From positions 121,890,001-121,954,000 of the forward strand of contig JBAIAC010000008.1 of assembly GCA_037349315.1 (NCBI GenBank): 64,000 nucleotides of DNA. The letters are read 5' to 3'. Numbering within the stretch: position 1 is the first letter of the stretch; each line of letters starts with the position of its first letter. The DNA is from Chelydra serpentina (Eukaryota > Chordata > Testudines > Chelydridae). Below are positions 53,229 through 64,000 of this stretch, piece by piece. The notes below the pieces were generated by a model. That model worked only from the letters and a program-made list of their open reading frames with translations. It ran no database searches and had not been told where the DNA came from. The position numbers and the translations under genes are program-made.

Positions 53229-53417
53229 GAAAATCAAACATAATGGATGCCCTTAGTTTTGTAATGGGTGAAAGAACAGCAAATTTAAGAGTGAAAAGTG
53301 TTCGAGAACTTATTCATGGAGCACATGTTGGAAAGCCATTTTCCTCTACTGCAAGTGTGAAAATAGTGTACTGTGAAGAGAATGGAGAAGAGAGAACATT
53401 TTCAAGAATCATTCGAG
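53229..53417 (+). CDS. SMC1B: SMC1B exon 2
   Basis: 189 nt, phase 1 to phase 1; acceptor TTTTAAAG, donor GTAAGT. Completes Walker A (GKSN) and encodes [20 protein letters not shown] and [20 protein letters not shown] with [15 protein letters not shown]. The LSFVMGE..NLRVK...LIHGA block is characteristic of SMC1 proteins. Residues about 37-100. Confidence 0.97.
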
Positions 53418-54185
53418 GTAAGTAGTAGGTTTTGTTTAAAATATTTTCTGTGCTTGATATAGAAAATTTATGGGGTGTATTTATTTTTAAATCTTAAATA
53501 TATAATAATCTGATGGTACAGCATGGGCTAATGAATCCTTTGGAATTACGAAGCCAGTTTTTATAGTACCTGTCATGATAGCCCGGTGCTGTATTTTGTT
53601 TAGCATCTGATTAACTCACCTACTTTGTTACTGTTTTCATCCTTATAAAATTACATGTTATGCTCCCCACCCTAATGATTGCCCAACTGTGGCTCTGAGA
53701 ATTTACCGAAGGAAGTGAGTTCCATGGGGCAGTCCACTGTGAAAACCATGTATATGGACACAGTCCCTGATTCTGTATGCTATTTAGGCTCCTAACTTCC
53801 ATTGAAATTAATGGGAGTTAGGTGCCTAGATATCTTTGAGAATCTGGGCTACGGTTTCCAACATTGGACGCACTCCCAAGACCAATCCTAATTACTTTTA
53901 GATGAGGTATAGGATTGGTAGCTGTATCTAATGGTCACTGACCATTCCAGTCTTTAAAGGTTAACACCTTGAATTCCAAATGGAAAAGAAAAGAAAGCCA
54001 GTGCAGAGACCTGAGCAAATTGCCCCACGTCATTCAGGAGGAGAGCAGCTGCGTGCTGCTCTAGCTCCAGTGCCCGGGTGGACTTCAGGGGTAGTCCTGA
54101 GTATATTATGGTAGTCAAGATTGGTAGTAACAGGTGTGGCTAATGCTGTAATGTCCACATTAGAGAATAATGGTCGCATTCTGGA

Positions 54186-54272
54186 GATCATAGAATCACA
54201 GAAATGTAGGGCTAGAAGGGACCCTGAGAGGTCATTTAGTCCACCCTCCATTTTGAAGCAGGGTTACCTAGA
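54186..54272 (-). mobile_element. CR1 or CR1-tailed SINE 3' end
   Basis: ATCATAGAATCACAGAAATG then AGAAGGGACCCTGAGAGGTC and ATTTAGTCCA. The ATAGAATCA words are the terminal CR1 repeat (ATTCTATG in reverse). Short minus-strand copy, similar to the tail of the SINE at 35238-35433. Confidence 0.65.
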
Positions 54273-54699
54273 CCGGGGGTCTCAAACTCAATTTGCCTTA
54301 AGGCCAGTGCCAGTCCTCAAATCCTCCCAGCGGGCCAATAATGTCACTGAAGATGGTGTTCAGAAAAGAAAAAGTTTCTATTATATTTTTTATTTTGAAT
54401 TTTTTAGAAATAATAAAGCTGTCATATAACTTTATACAATTCTTCACCTGCCAGAGAGTTTTTAGTGTTTGCCAGACACCTGGCAACGTTTCAGTTGTGT
54501 CAGTTTGTTGATGTTTGGCCTCCGTGACTGAGCAGTTGAAACCTTCAGGATTGCAGCAAGGTGTGCATCAGATAATTGTGTTCAGTATTTTGATTTGTTT
54601 ATATTCATTGTGGGGGGAAAAGTGATGCTGCCTCCATGGCTGACTCTGGCCAGCAACTAATGATCCTGCCTCCATGGCTGACTCTGCCCGGCAACTAAT

Positions 54700-57242
54700 G
54701 ATGGGTGAACTAGAGTGCCTCATGTTAAAGGAGGATATTGATATAATAGGTATCACAGAAACCTGGTGCAGTGAGTACAATCAATGGGACACAATCATTC
54801 CGGGGTACAAAATATATCGGACAGAACAGGTCGTGGGGGGCGGGGGGGAGAAAGGGGGGGGAGGGAAGTGGCACTATATGTGAAAGAGAATGTAGAATCA
54901 AATGAAGTAAAAATCTTAAATGAATCCGCATGTTCCATAGAATCTCTATAGATAGTAATTCCATGCTCTAATAAGAATTTAACAGTAGGGATCTATTATC
55001 GAGCACCTGACTAGGACAGGGATAGTGACGATGAATTGCTAAGGGAGATTAGAGAGGCTATCAGAATAAAGAACTCAATAATAGTGGGGGATTTCAATTA
55101 TCCCCATATTGACTGGGTACATGTCATCTCAGGACGAAATGCAGATACAAAATTTCTCAATACTTTAAATGACTGCTTCTTGGAGCAGCTGGTACAGGAA
55201 CCCACAAGGGGAGAGGCAATTCTCGATTTAGTACTGAGTGGCGCACAGGATCTGGTCCAAGAGGTAACAGGACCACTTGGAAATAGTGACCATAATATAA
55301 TAGCATTTAACATTCCTGTGATGGGAAGAACACCTCAGCAACCCAACACTGTGGCATTTAATTTCAGAAAGGGGAACTATGCAAAAATTAGGAGGTTAGT
55401 TAAACAGAAATTAAAAGCTACAGTGACTAGAGTGAAATACCTGCGAGTTGCATGGACACTTTTTCAAAGACACCATAATAGAGACCCAACTTAAATGTAT
55501 ACCCCAAATTAAAAAACACAGTAAAAGAACTAAAAAAGAGCCACTGTGGCTTAACAACCATGTAAAAGAAGCAGTGAGAGATAAAAAGGCATCTTTTAAA
55601 AAGTGGAAGTCAAATCCTAGTGAGGTAAATAGAAAGGAGCATAAACACTGCCAAATTAAGTGTAAAAATGGAATAAGAAAAACAAAAAGGAATTTGAAGA
55701 ACAGCTAGCAAAAAACATTTTGCTACTACCTTTTGAGTTTTTGTACATCAGAAGCAGGAAGCCTGCTAAACAACTAGTGGGGGGCCCCTGGATTATTGAG
55801 ATACAAAAGGAGCACTTAAAGACGATAAAGTCATCGTAGAGAAACTAAATGAATTCTTTGCTTCAGTCTTCATGGCTGAGGACGTTAGGGAGATTCCCAA
55901 ACCTGAGCCTTCCTTTGTAGGTGACAAATCTGAGGAATTGTCACAGATTGAAGTGTCACTAGAGGAGGTTTTGGAATTAATTGATAAACTTAACAGTAAC
56001 AAGTCACTGGGACCAGATGGCATTCACTCAAGAGTTCTGAAAGAACTCAAATGTGAAATTGTGGAACTATTAACTATGGTTTGTAACCCGTCCTTTAAAT
56101 CAGCTTCTGTACCCAATGACTGGAAGATAACTAATGTAATGCCAATATTTAAAAAGAGCTCTAGAGGTGATCCCAGCAATTACAGACCGGTAAGTCTAAT
56201 GTCAGTACCGGGTAAATTAGTTGAAACAATAGTAAAGAATAAAATTGTCAGATGCATAGAAGCACATAAATTGTTGGGCAAAAGTCAACATGGTTTCTGT
56301 AAAGGGAAATCACATTTTACTAATCTATTAGAGTTCTTTGAAGGGGTCAACAAACATGTAGAGAAGAGGGATCCAGTGGACATAGATTTCCAGAAAGCCT
56401 TTGACAAGGTCCCTCACCAAAGGCTCTTATGTAAATTAAGTTGTCATGGGATAAGAGGGAAGATCCTTTCATGGATTGAGAACTGGTTAAAAGACAGGGA
56501 ACAAAGGGTAGGAATAAATGGTAAATTTTCAGAATGGAGAGGGGTAACTAGTGGTGTTCCCCAAGGGTCAGTCTAAGGACCATTCCTAATCAGCTTATTT
56601 ATAAATGATCTGGAGAAAGGGGTAAAAAGTGAGGTTGCAAAGTTTGCAGATGATACTAAACTGCTCAAGATAGTTAAGACCAAAGCAGACTGTGAAGAAC
56701 TTCAAAAAGATCTCACAAAACTAAGTGATTGGGCAACAAAATGGCGAATGAATGGCGGATAAATGTAAAGTCATGCACATTGGAAAAAATAACCCCAACT
56801 ATACATACAATACGATGGGAGCTAATTTAGCTACAACTAATCAGGAAAGAGATCTTGGAGTCATCATGGATAGTTCTCTGAAAATGTCCACGCAGTGTGC
56901 AGCAGCAGTCAAAAAAGCGAACAGGATGTTAGGAATCATTAAAAAAGGGATAGAGAATAAGATGGAGAATTTCTTATTGCCCTTTTATAAATCCATGGTA
57001 CGCCCACATCTTGAATACTGCGTATAGATGTGGTCTCCTCATCTCAAAAAAGATATACTGGCATTAGAAAAGGTTCAGAGAAGGGCAACTAAAATGATTA
57101 GGGGTTTGGAATGGGTCCCATATGAGGACAGATTAAAGAGGCTAGGACTTTTCAGCTTGGAAAAGAGGAGACTAAGGGGGGATATGATCATGAGTGGTGT
57201 GGAGAACGTGAATAAGGAAAAGTTATATTATGGGAACAAATA
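54700..57242 (+). mobile_element. CR1 LINE with degraded ORF2, 3'-truncated
   Basis: Plus-strand pieces in order. Endonuclease: LKEDIDIIGITETWCSEYNQ, SIIVGDFNYPHIDW, LGNSDHNIIAFN. Linker: KEPLWLNNHVKEAVRDKKAS. Reverse transcriptase: LNSNKSLGPDGIHSRVLKEL, MPIFKKSSRGDPSNYRPVSL, DFQKAFDKVPHQRLL, GVPQGSV then FADDTKL, and VMHIGKNNPNY. Thumb: RPHLEYCV and [17 protein letters not shown]. Frames change several times, with a TAA after PQGSV. The copy ends near 57242 without the usual 3' UTR and ATTCTATG tail, unlike most LINE copies, which lack the 5' end. Confidence 0.92.
55872..56576 (+). pseudogene. CR1 reverse transcriptase, longest open part
   Basis: 234 codons open with RT motifs 1-4 (SLGPDGI, NYRPVSL, DFQKAFDKVPH, SGVPQGSV). 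A TAA stop follows where relatives read into GP. The catalytic FADD lies in the following segment (56643-56654). Dead copy. Confidence 0.85.
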
Positions 57243-58310
57243 ATATAACAGGGATTCATTTTGTTGTTTAATTGTGTTAAGCATCCAAAGACAATTAACC
57301 TTAATGTAGACTGAAGTAAAACAGGCATTAAGCACCTCCATCGTGGTGTAGTCGGTTAGTAGTTCTCCTTCCTTGCTAAGTAGTGAGTGGATCTAAACTT
57401 TCCTGTGTATATATAGAACTTTTTACTGCCTTTTCATGTGCTTTGCTAGGTGTAAGTCATCCCTAGCAATTTGTTATGTTTCCACTTTTTATAGAACTCC
57501 TTTTTGATTTTTCAGGCCATTTAAGGGCTCCCGATGCAGTTCAATTGGCCTCTTTTATTGTTCTTCGTATATTTCTTTCCCATTGGAATAGTTTGCTGTT
57601 TTGCCTTTAATATTATCTCCTTGAGAAGCTGCCAGCTCTCCTGAACTCCTTTTTCCATTCTTTTCTTCCCATGGAACCTTACCTACCAGTTCTCCAAGTT
57701 TGTTAAAGTCTGCTTTTTTTTTGAAGTCTCTTTTCCTTATTCTGCTGCCCTCACTTTTTCCTTTCTTTCAAATTATGAAATATATCATTTTATGGTTACT
57801 GTCAGTTCTCTTCCACTTTTGGATTTGCAACCAATTCCTCCTTGTTAGTCAGTATCAAGCCTAAAATGGCTGCTGTTCTCCACTACCTTCGGAAACAAAA
57901 AGTTCTCCCCAACACATTCCAAGAACTTACTGGACATCTTGTGTTTTTTTCATATTACTTTTCTATCAGATATCTGGGTAGTTAAAATCCAACATTACTA
58001 ACAGGTCTTATGTTTTGGATATTTCAGTTCTAGAAATATTTGTCATAGAAATGCCTCATCCACCACTTCCTCCTAATTTGATTGTCGATCGCAGACCCTT
58101 ACCCTGATGTCCCCCTGTCTTCACCCAGAGACTTTCACATGGTTTGTCACTCACCTCCTTCTGGACCTCAGAAGAAGTGTAGACATTCTTGGTGTACAAA
58201 AGGGGGAACAGTTGAACTGATTAGATAAAGTGTCAAATGCACAACATAAATTAACAGTTCAAATATTTGGTTACATGATGCTTTAATTTTATTATTTCTT
58301 CCTTTATTAG

Positions 58311-58423
58311 GTAGTTGTTCTGAGTTTCTTTTCAATGATAAAGCTGTTAGCCGATCTGTTTACACAGCAGAGCTTGAAAAAATAGGCATAATTGTCAAAG
58401 CAAGGAACTGCATGGTTTTTCAG
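58311..58423 (+). CDS. SMC1B: SMC1B exon 3
   Basis: 113 nt, phase 1 to phase 0; acceptor CTTTATTAG, donor GTAAGC. Encodes GSCSEFLFNDKAVSRSVYTA and IGIIVKARNCMVFQ. KARNC(M/L)VFQG at the exon end is a conserved SMC1 head motif preceding the Q-loop region. Residues about 100-137. Confidence 0.96.
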
Positions 58424-59101
58424 GTAAGCATTTAAGGTACTTGTAACCTCCCAAAGCTTGAGTGCAGATTAGGACTGCTGTAGCGGTAACATGCTTGGTC
58501 CATGGGACTAGATGGTTAATGCTGCTCCCTGGTCAGCCAAACAGGTAATTAGTCCCGCAAGAATAGAAGAAGTCTTGTCCTAGCCTAAGAAGTCTAGGCC
58601 ATAAAACGGGAATTGCAAGGTTTTTGTTTGTGTTGAGCAAGAGAGGGTGAGGAAGGGAGGTAGGGGGAAGCATTATTCATCATGGGAAATCCAGTAATTT
58701 CTGTGCTGCAGTTTATAGGTTGAAAAAAGGTCTTCATGTTCTGGATTTAAAAAACAACAACAACAAAACCTAAAATTGGCTAATAACTTTATTTCTGGAG
58801 CCAAAATAATTCTTGTCTCAGCTTATAATACTCAAAAATTTTGTGGATGGAAAATCTTGTTAGGACATCTAGTTCCTCTTTGACAAGCACGTTTTTTCCT
58901 TAAATATCTTTTCCAAAGTTCTTTGTCCTGTCTAGTGTGTATTAATCTTCTTAAAGTGTGAACTTACTGCTTTTGAAAGGTGCCTTTGTCATGCCTTCTG
59001 GTGTACTCAGGGTTGTCCGGCATCTCCTTAAGGACAGGTAGTAGCCAGGAGAAAGCCTTGTCTGTGCCTGCTAGGGGTCAGCGCCCCAACTCTACCAGCC
59101 A

Positions 59102-59373
59102 CAGGAGCGGTGCCAGGCTTTTTAACGCCCTAGGCGGCAGCGCTCCTCCTCAGTAATCGGCGGCGCTTCGGCGGCAGCTCCTCCTCCGAAGCTGCATTCT
59201 CGGCGGTGTTTCGGTAGCCACTTTTCTTGCCGCCCAGAGGAAAACCTGCCGCCGAATCACCGCTGAAAAATAAATCACCGCCGAAATTCCGCAGAGGGTG
59301 GTGAAATGCCACCTCCCAAATCCTGCCACCCTAGGCGACCACCTAGGGTCTCCTAGTGGAAGCGCCGGCCCTG
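59102..59373. mobile_element. hAT MITE with perfect 8-bp target duplication
   Basis: Left end CAGGAGCGGTGCCAGGC, right end AGCGCCGGCCCTG. Duplication ACCAGCCA at 59094-59101 and 59374-59381. The right part (CACCCTAGGCGACCACCTAG) is the reverse complement of the fragment at 19297-19410. Interior has CGGCGG-rich repeats. Confidence 0.92.
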
Positions 59374-61329
59374 ACCAGCCATGAACAATGCAAGCACTCC
59401 CCTCTAGGGCTCGCAAGCTCCACTGTTTCTCTGCAGGTTGGCGATAGGCATGATCCAACTCTCAAGCTCTCCAAGCATCTCCCTGGAGTGTCTAGGCCCA
59501 GTCCACTGGGCACTCACAGTATTCACAGGTTTTCTGTTTCCAAAGAAACAGGGCACTCCCGCTTACCAGTTCTACCTCAGATCGCCACTCCTCTTAACAC
59601 ACAGCATGAGCAATTGACTTCACTATAAATAAGTTTAACAAAGCATAGAAATTCTAATAATAGCAAGTAGAATTATTGGAAACAAATAATTACATTTATA
59701 CAACAAAATCAAAATACACTTTCTAGAGTATAGGCTTAATTATAAGACTTGTGAGTATCTTGTTAGAGTATTGCTCATGCAAAATCCTTGCAGCATTTTA
59801 CAACCAGGGTTGGCTGTGATCCTCCTTTCATGAGACAGCCGTGCTGTAAGTTTGCCTCCTGGGTGAAGGATCCTGTGTGTTTCCTTGTATCCCCAGATAT
59901 ACCCTAACAGTCCTTTGTCTTTAGTAGTAAGCAGGCTATCCCCTTTCAGTTTCTTTCATCCTGTGAATTTCCTTTCTGTAGATTTCACAGTCGCTTTTTT
60001 TGCCTGTGGCTCAGTATGCAAAAAGGCATATATTTTATGAGGCATACAATACACAAATGACCAGACAAGGAGACAGTGTCTGCTGCCTTCTGTCTGAAAG
60101 GAACATTTGTGAGGTACGTCACCTCTTGGTGACTTGCCTTAACTCCAAGAGCTTAAAAACGTAATTTTTAGTAGAAAAACATAATTCCTTAAATAGTATC
60201 TGTACATATATTTTGCAGTGAGTATGACAACCAGTGGGCTACTGGCTCTTGGTAGAGACCTCACATGCCATGCTTCAGTGAACTATTATGCATATATTCA
60301 ACCCAGGGGATCCCTGTGCACTCTGCCAGTTGGCATCAAGAGTTCCCTGGGTCACAGCCACTTATTTGACATCACTAAAGACCAAAGTCTTTTATTTATG
60401 GAGGAAGTGCCTCACAATATCACCTTCCCCACATTGGCCTATTAATGAGCCCAAATACTCCTCTGAAGAACCACTTCGAAGGTGAACAGTCATTTTTCTT
60501 ATCTGTTCAGTTCTTGGCCTGTCTATTGAGACTACCAGTAAGGATGCTAATGGTGATAGTGTGTTTTTGTGAGCTGGAGGTGTATATCCACTGGGAAATA
60601 GAGTAAAATCGCATAGACTATGGAACCATCTGCGAGTAACCACTCTTGGTAATTAGGGAACTATGGTGGATTTGAATTGGTGACATGCAGATGAAAGACT
60701 ATATCCCGTTGTTAATAGTCTCAGTTATTGAGGCCTCCAATCAGTTTAGTTTAACCAGATGTTAAATTAACCCCAAAACAATTTTAATAAAAGCATATTA
60801 TCGTAAAACAACTGACACTTACTTTCAGTGGTTGATAATTGGATTTGAATTCTTATTCCTAATCTGCCACACACATCTGTTAAAATACTAAAATACTGTA
60901 TTTGGCAGTTAAGCATTTTTAGTTTTATATTCCTTCTAATTAGATATAGTCGTTAAAAATCTCTTCTGCTAATTTAGCTTTCCTTTAAATATAGATAATA
61001 CATATCAAAAATAGTAATATCACAGTTACAGAATAAATATATACAGTACTTAATTTTCAAGCTCTACTAACTTATCTGCTTTAAAAAAATATGAAAATAT
61101 GGAAGGAACTGAATCTACATCATATAACCTCTCTCAGAAAATTTTCATTTGAAAAGCTTCCTCCAGTCCCATAACATAATGGGTGTTGAGATAAATTTAA
61201 CATAATACTGCACTTTGTATTAGTGATAACACGTCTGGAGTCCTTGTTTCCCAAGTTTTAATCTTTAATATAAAAAAACTTTTGGATGAATTATGTAAGT
61301 TATATATTCTTGAATAGTAAGGTTTGTGT

Positions 61330-61560
61330 TTCAGAGTAGTAGCCGTGTTAGTCTGTGTCAGCAAAAAGAACAGGAGTACTTATGGCACCTTAGAGACTAA
61401 CACATTTATTTCAGCATAAGCTTTCGTGGACTACAGTCCACTTCATTAGATACATAGAATGGAACATACAATAAGAAGATATTTATACATTCAGAGAAAC
61501 ATGAAAAGGTGGAAGTACCTATACCAACTATAAGAGGCTAATTAATTGTGTTGTAATTTC
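61330..61560 (-). mobile_element. Penelope-like element terminal fragment
   Basis: TTCAGAGTAGTAGCCGTGTT, AGTCTGTGTCAGC, ACCTTAGAGACTAACACATT and CATAAGCTTTCGTGGACTAC form the reverse complement of the right end of the element at 37085-38446. Further AGAAACATGAAAAGGTGGAA belongs to the same element family. 3' end only. Confidence 0.8.
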
Positions 61561-61828
61561 TGATTCACTTTTTGCTGCCAGTACTACATGATTCCACAAC
61601 TTTTGATTTTTCATATATGTTGTTTGTGTCCAATTTAGGTTCAGTGGACTTTCAAGTCTTTGTGATTGGGAGGCTATTGAAGCTAGTGAAATATCATTTA
61701 AGCGATATCTTGATTTTAAGAAAGGGAATAGCACAATGTTGCCTGCAATTTCAGATTCCCTCTTTGTACAGTACAGTGATCTGCAGTGCTATGATTCTCA
61801 GTGCTACATCTTTTAAACTCTATTCTAG

Positions 61829-62032
61829 GGAGCAGTAGAGTCAATTGCAATGAAGAAGCCCAAGGAAAGAACCCAGCTTTTTGAACAAATTAGTAATTCA
61901 TGGGAGTTTGCTGAGGAATATGACAGAAAGAAGAAGAAAATGCAACAGGCAGAGGGGGATGCGCAGTTTAATTATAACAAGAAAAAACATGTGGCAGTAG
62001 AGCGCAAGCATGCAAAGTTAGAGAAAGAGGAG
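61829..62032 (+). CDS. SMC1B: SMC1B exon 4
   Basis: 204 nt, 68 codons, phase 0 at both ends; acceptor TATTCTAG, donor GTAATT. Encodes [40 protein letters not shown] and a basic helical run to [16 protein letters not shown]...ERT.LFE.IS.S.E...EYD is the conserved Q-loop region of SMC1 heads, and the exon ends in the first coiled coil. Residues 138-205. Confidence 0.97.
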
Positions 62033-62948
62033 GTAATTCCAAAAATAACATAACAGGAGGTTTTCATATTTAAGAAAACATGGCGTAGTGGTTGATCTTG
62101 CAAACTCTATTAGTATAGTGTGAGTTTATAGGATCAGAACCTTAGTAAAGTATGTAGAGCTTGGGTCAAGCACTTCTAATACATTTAAAATAAATTTTCC
62201 TTGTTTTCTGTGGAAAGTGGTGGTTCTTCAAGAAGTGTTTTTCAGTAAATGCTTTTCCACATAATGTGGTTAATTTGTATAATCTGAAATATTTAACAAA
62301 CAAAAAATCAACAAGGAAGACGCTACGTTTTCCTGTGGTGTAGGATGAATAGTTAAATGTCTTCTGCCCATATGTCATTTCTATATTTCTTCCCTTGTAC
62401 AGTCATTATGTTATACAATAGTGGCACTTTACTGGGCAGAATGTTTAAAAATGGAAGAATAAACTTTGCATCCAAAAATACTTGGTCTCGGAAGGCCCAA
62501 TCCTGCAACTTGCTGAACAATCATACTGAGCTTTGTTCTGGAGGTGTGAAACTTATTGAAACAAACCTAAATGTCTACATTCTTCCTTTCCCTGGAGCAA
62601 TCAGTGACCCTGTATTGCATGCATGAAAGAAAAAAAAGCAGTTATGACTTACTATTGGGTGGAATTCATAATATTCAACTGGAAATGGAGTTGAATGTAG
62701 TAGTTTCTAAGTATACAAGGTACAGTAGTCATAAATATGTTTTAATGAAATAAATGACAATATATTCTGCAGGACTAGCAATTCTTACAGTAACTACTGC
62801 ATTATATGGCTGAGTTTTTTGTGATTGGCACACTTTTCTGGAATCATAGTCACCAGTACTTTAGCTCATTTTACTCTGGACCTGAGATTAGACCGCTAGT
62901 GCTTAAAAATCCTTTTTTAAACTGCAAATAAAAATGTGCTGTTTGTAG
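62033..62948 (+). other. SMC1B: SMC1B intron 4
   Basis: GT-AG intron, AT-rich, no repeat or gene recognised. Confidence 0.7.
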
Positions 62949-63187
62949 GCAGAGCGTTACCAGATGCTGCTTGAAGAGTTGAAAGAAAACAGGATACAGC
63001 TGCAACTTTTCCAACTTTATCACAACGAGAAAAAAATTGACTTTTTGAACAATAAATTGGATGAAAAGAACATGGATGTGAATACCAAGAAAGACTCCCT
63101 TTCTTCTGCTGAAGACACATTTAAAGCTAAGAAAAAAGTGCTTGGAATATTAAATAGAGACCAACAACTCATGGACAAAGAAATGAA
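62949..63187 (+). CDS. SMC1B: SMC1B exon 5
   Basis: 239 nt, phase 0 to phase 2; acceptor TTTGTAG, donor GTAAGA. Encodes AERYQMLLEELKENRIQLQL, FQLYHNEKKIDFLNNKLDEK and on to LGILNRDQQLMDKEMK. AERYQ.L..EL......L.LF.L.HNE is the SMC1 first coiled-coil start. Residues 206-285. Confidence 0.96.
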
Positions 63188-63618
63188 GTAAGATTTCTTA
63201 TGATAGGACTGAACTGAGATTTTGAGAGTTAGTCTGCATTCTAAGTTACTCTTCAAAGTGTATTTCAAGAGAGTGGGTGAAATTCTGACCCCATTGAAGT
63301 CAATTGGAGATTTCTAAAATAGTAATCACCGTATTACAGAATATACTTAATTTTCAGCCACTTTATTTGTCACTGTTCTCAATAAAACATTTTACCTATT
63401 CACTACAACATTGTAGGTGTGGTATAGCATTGTACTTCACATTTAAACCTCTGTTTTCAATTATATGTATCAAAATATGACCTTTGGACTGAAACATCTC
63501 GTACTTGGTCCCACCTAAAAGGTGATTTAAAAAAAAAAAATTATCTTGTTCCAGGCTGCATTTCTTGGTTTCCCTGAAACACACAGTTGACAAAAATGCA
63601 TCTTTTTTTTTTTTAAAG
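63188..63618 (+). other. SMC1B: SMC1B intron 5
   Basis: GT-AG intron ending in a long T tract before AAAG. Contains one copy of the old CCCATTGAAGTCAATTGG-type repeat at about 63285-63315. Confidence 0.7.
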
Positions 63619-63877
63619 AACCCTAGAAGCGTCATTGAATCAGAAAAGGCCCCAGTATATTAAAGCAAAGGAGAACACTTCTCACCAAATCAAGAAAGTA
63701 GATATGGCTAAGAAATCCTTAAAAGATCATGAGAAACATCTTGCTAAACAAGAGCAAAACATAAAAGAATTGGACGCCGAGCTGACTGATGTTGAGAGAA
63801 GTTGGAGAGCATATGAAAAGAAGGTTGAAGAAGAGATGTTACAGAGAAGAGCAGATGTTGAGCTGGAAGCAAGTCAA
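63619..63877 (+). CDS. SMC1B: SMC1B exon 6 (last exon in window)
   Basis: 259 nt, phase 2 to phase 0; acceptor TTTTTAAAG, donor GTGAGT. Encodes [60 protein letters not shown] and the rest to ELEASQ. NQKRP.YIKAKE...H..KK is a conserved SMC1 coiled-coil block. The gene continues beyond the window. Confidence 0.95.
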
Positions 63878-64000
63878 GTGAGTTGTGGGGAGTTGCGGGG
63901 GCGGGGTGGGGGGAAGTACTAGACTGAGTGAAATCCTGACTCTGTTAAAACTAATGGGAGTTTGCCATTGACTTCAGTGGGGCCATGATTTCACCCATTG
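63878..64000 (+). other. SMC1B: SMC1B intron 6, beginning
   Basis: After the donor, a G-rich tract and then an old palindromic repeat copy (TTGCCATTGACTTCAGTGGG). Continues outside the window. Confidence 0.7.

Larger units (their letters stand above)
53418..58310 (+). other. SMC1B: SMC1B intron 2
   Basis: GT-AG intron of 4.9 kb. Contains a CR1/SINE-type tail (54186-54272), a 38-bp tandem duplication (54624-54699), a long CR1 LINE (54700-57242) and, from 57243 to 58310, AT/T-rich sequence in which I recognise nothing. Confidence 0.8.
58424..61828 (+). other. SMC1B: SMC1B intron 3
   Basis: GT-AG intron. Contains a hAT MITE (59102-59373) and a Penelope-like terminal fragment (61330-61560). The remainder is AT-rich and unrecognised. 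Confidence 0.8.

Noticed and set aside
1..64000. CRISPR arrays, operons, ribosome binding sites, bacterial terminators
   Set aside because: Spliced genes and vertebrate repeats show that this is eukaryotic nuclear DNA. The tandem repeats seen are minisatellites or transposon interiors without spacer-repeat regularity.

Overview
This is vertebrate nuclear DNA with large introns and dense interspersed repeats. It most likely comes from a turtle. The support is: tRNA-derived SINEs carrying a CR1-like tail, CR1 LINEs as the main LINE, many hAT elements flanked by 8-bp target duplications, Penelope-like elements, a Harbinger element and old MIR copies. The order name is an inference from repeat content; no database was consulted.

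Two host genes are supported. RIBC2 runs on the minus strand from its start codon at 50529 down to at least 21694. SMC1B runs on the plus strand from its start codon at 51015 past the right edge. They are head to head, with 485 bp between the two start codons inside a CpG-rich block. That interval holds a consensus RFX X-box (50661-50674), a perfect TCTCGCGAGA element (50755-50764) and a palindromic E2F-type site (50776-50787). RIBC2 encodes a RIB43A-family protein of ciliary doublet microtubules. SMC1B encodes the meiosis-specific SMC1 cohesin subunit. Six exons of each were placed; all 11 complete introns have GT-AG borders and reading phase is kept throughout. The RIBC2 models total 1058 nt and lack only a short C-terminal exon. 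The SMC1B models total 1113 nt (371 codons): ATPase head lobe, Walker A motif and start of the first coiled coil.

Layout. 1-21.6 kb: no exon found; hAT copies, Penelope and CR1 scraps, and a hAT-derived foldback (17394-18999). 21.7-50.5 kb: RIBC2. Its intron 5 holds a 4.9-kb Harbinger element (22382-27284) with transposase, a Myb/SANT gene and a possible third ORF. Its intron 4 holds a 6.5-kb L1-clade LINE on the minus strand (about 33680-40350) broken by a SINE, a Penelope-like element and a hAT MITE. Its intron 3 has a 180-bp Penelope-derived palindrome with a hammerhead-like core. 50.5-51.0 kb: shared promoter. 51.0-64 kb: SMC1B, with a CR1 LINE in intron 2.

All transposon coding regions seen here carry stops or frameshifts. 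The items most worth follow-up are the third ORF of the Harbinger element, the Penelope palindrome with its ribozyme-like core, the hAT foldback and the motif set of the RIBC2/SMC1B promoter.
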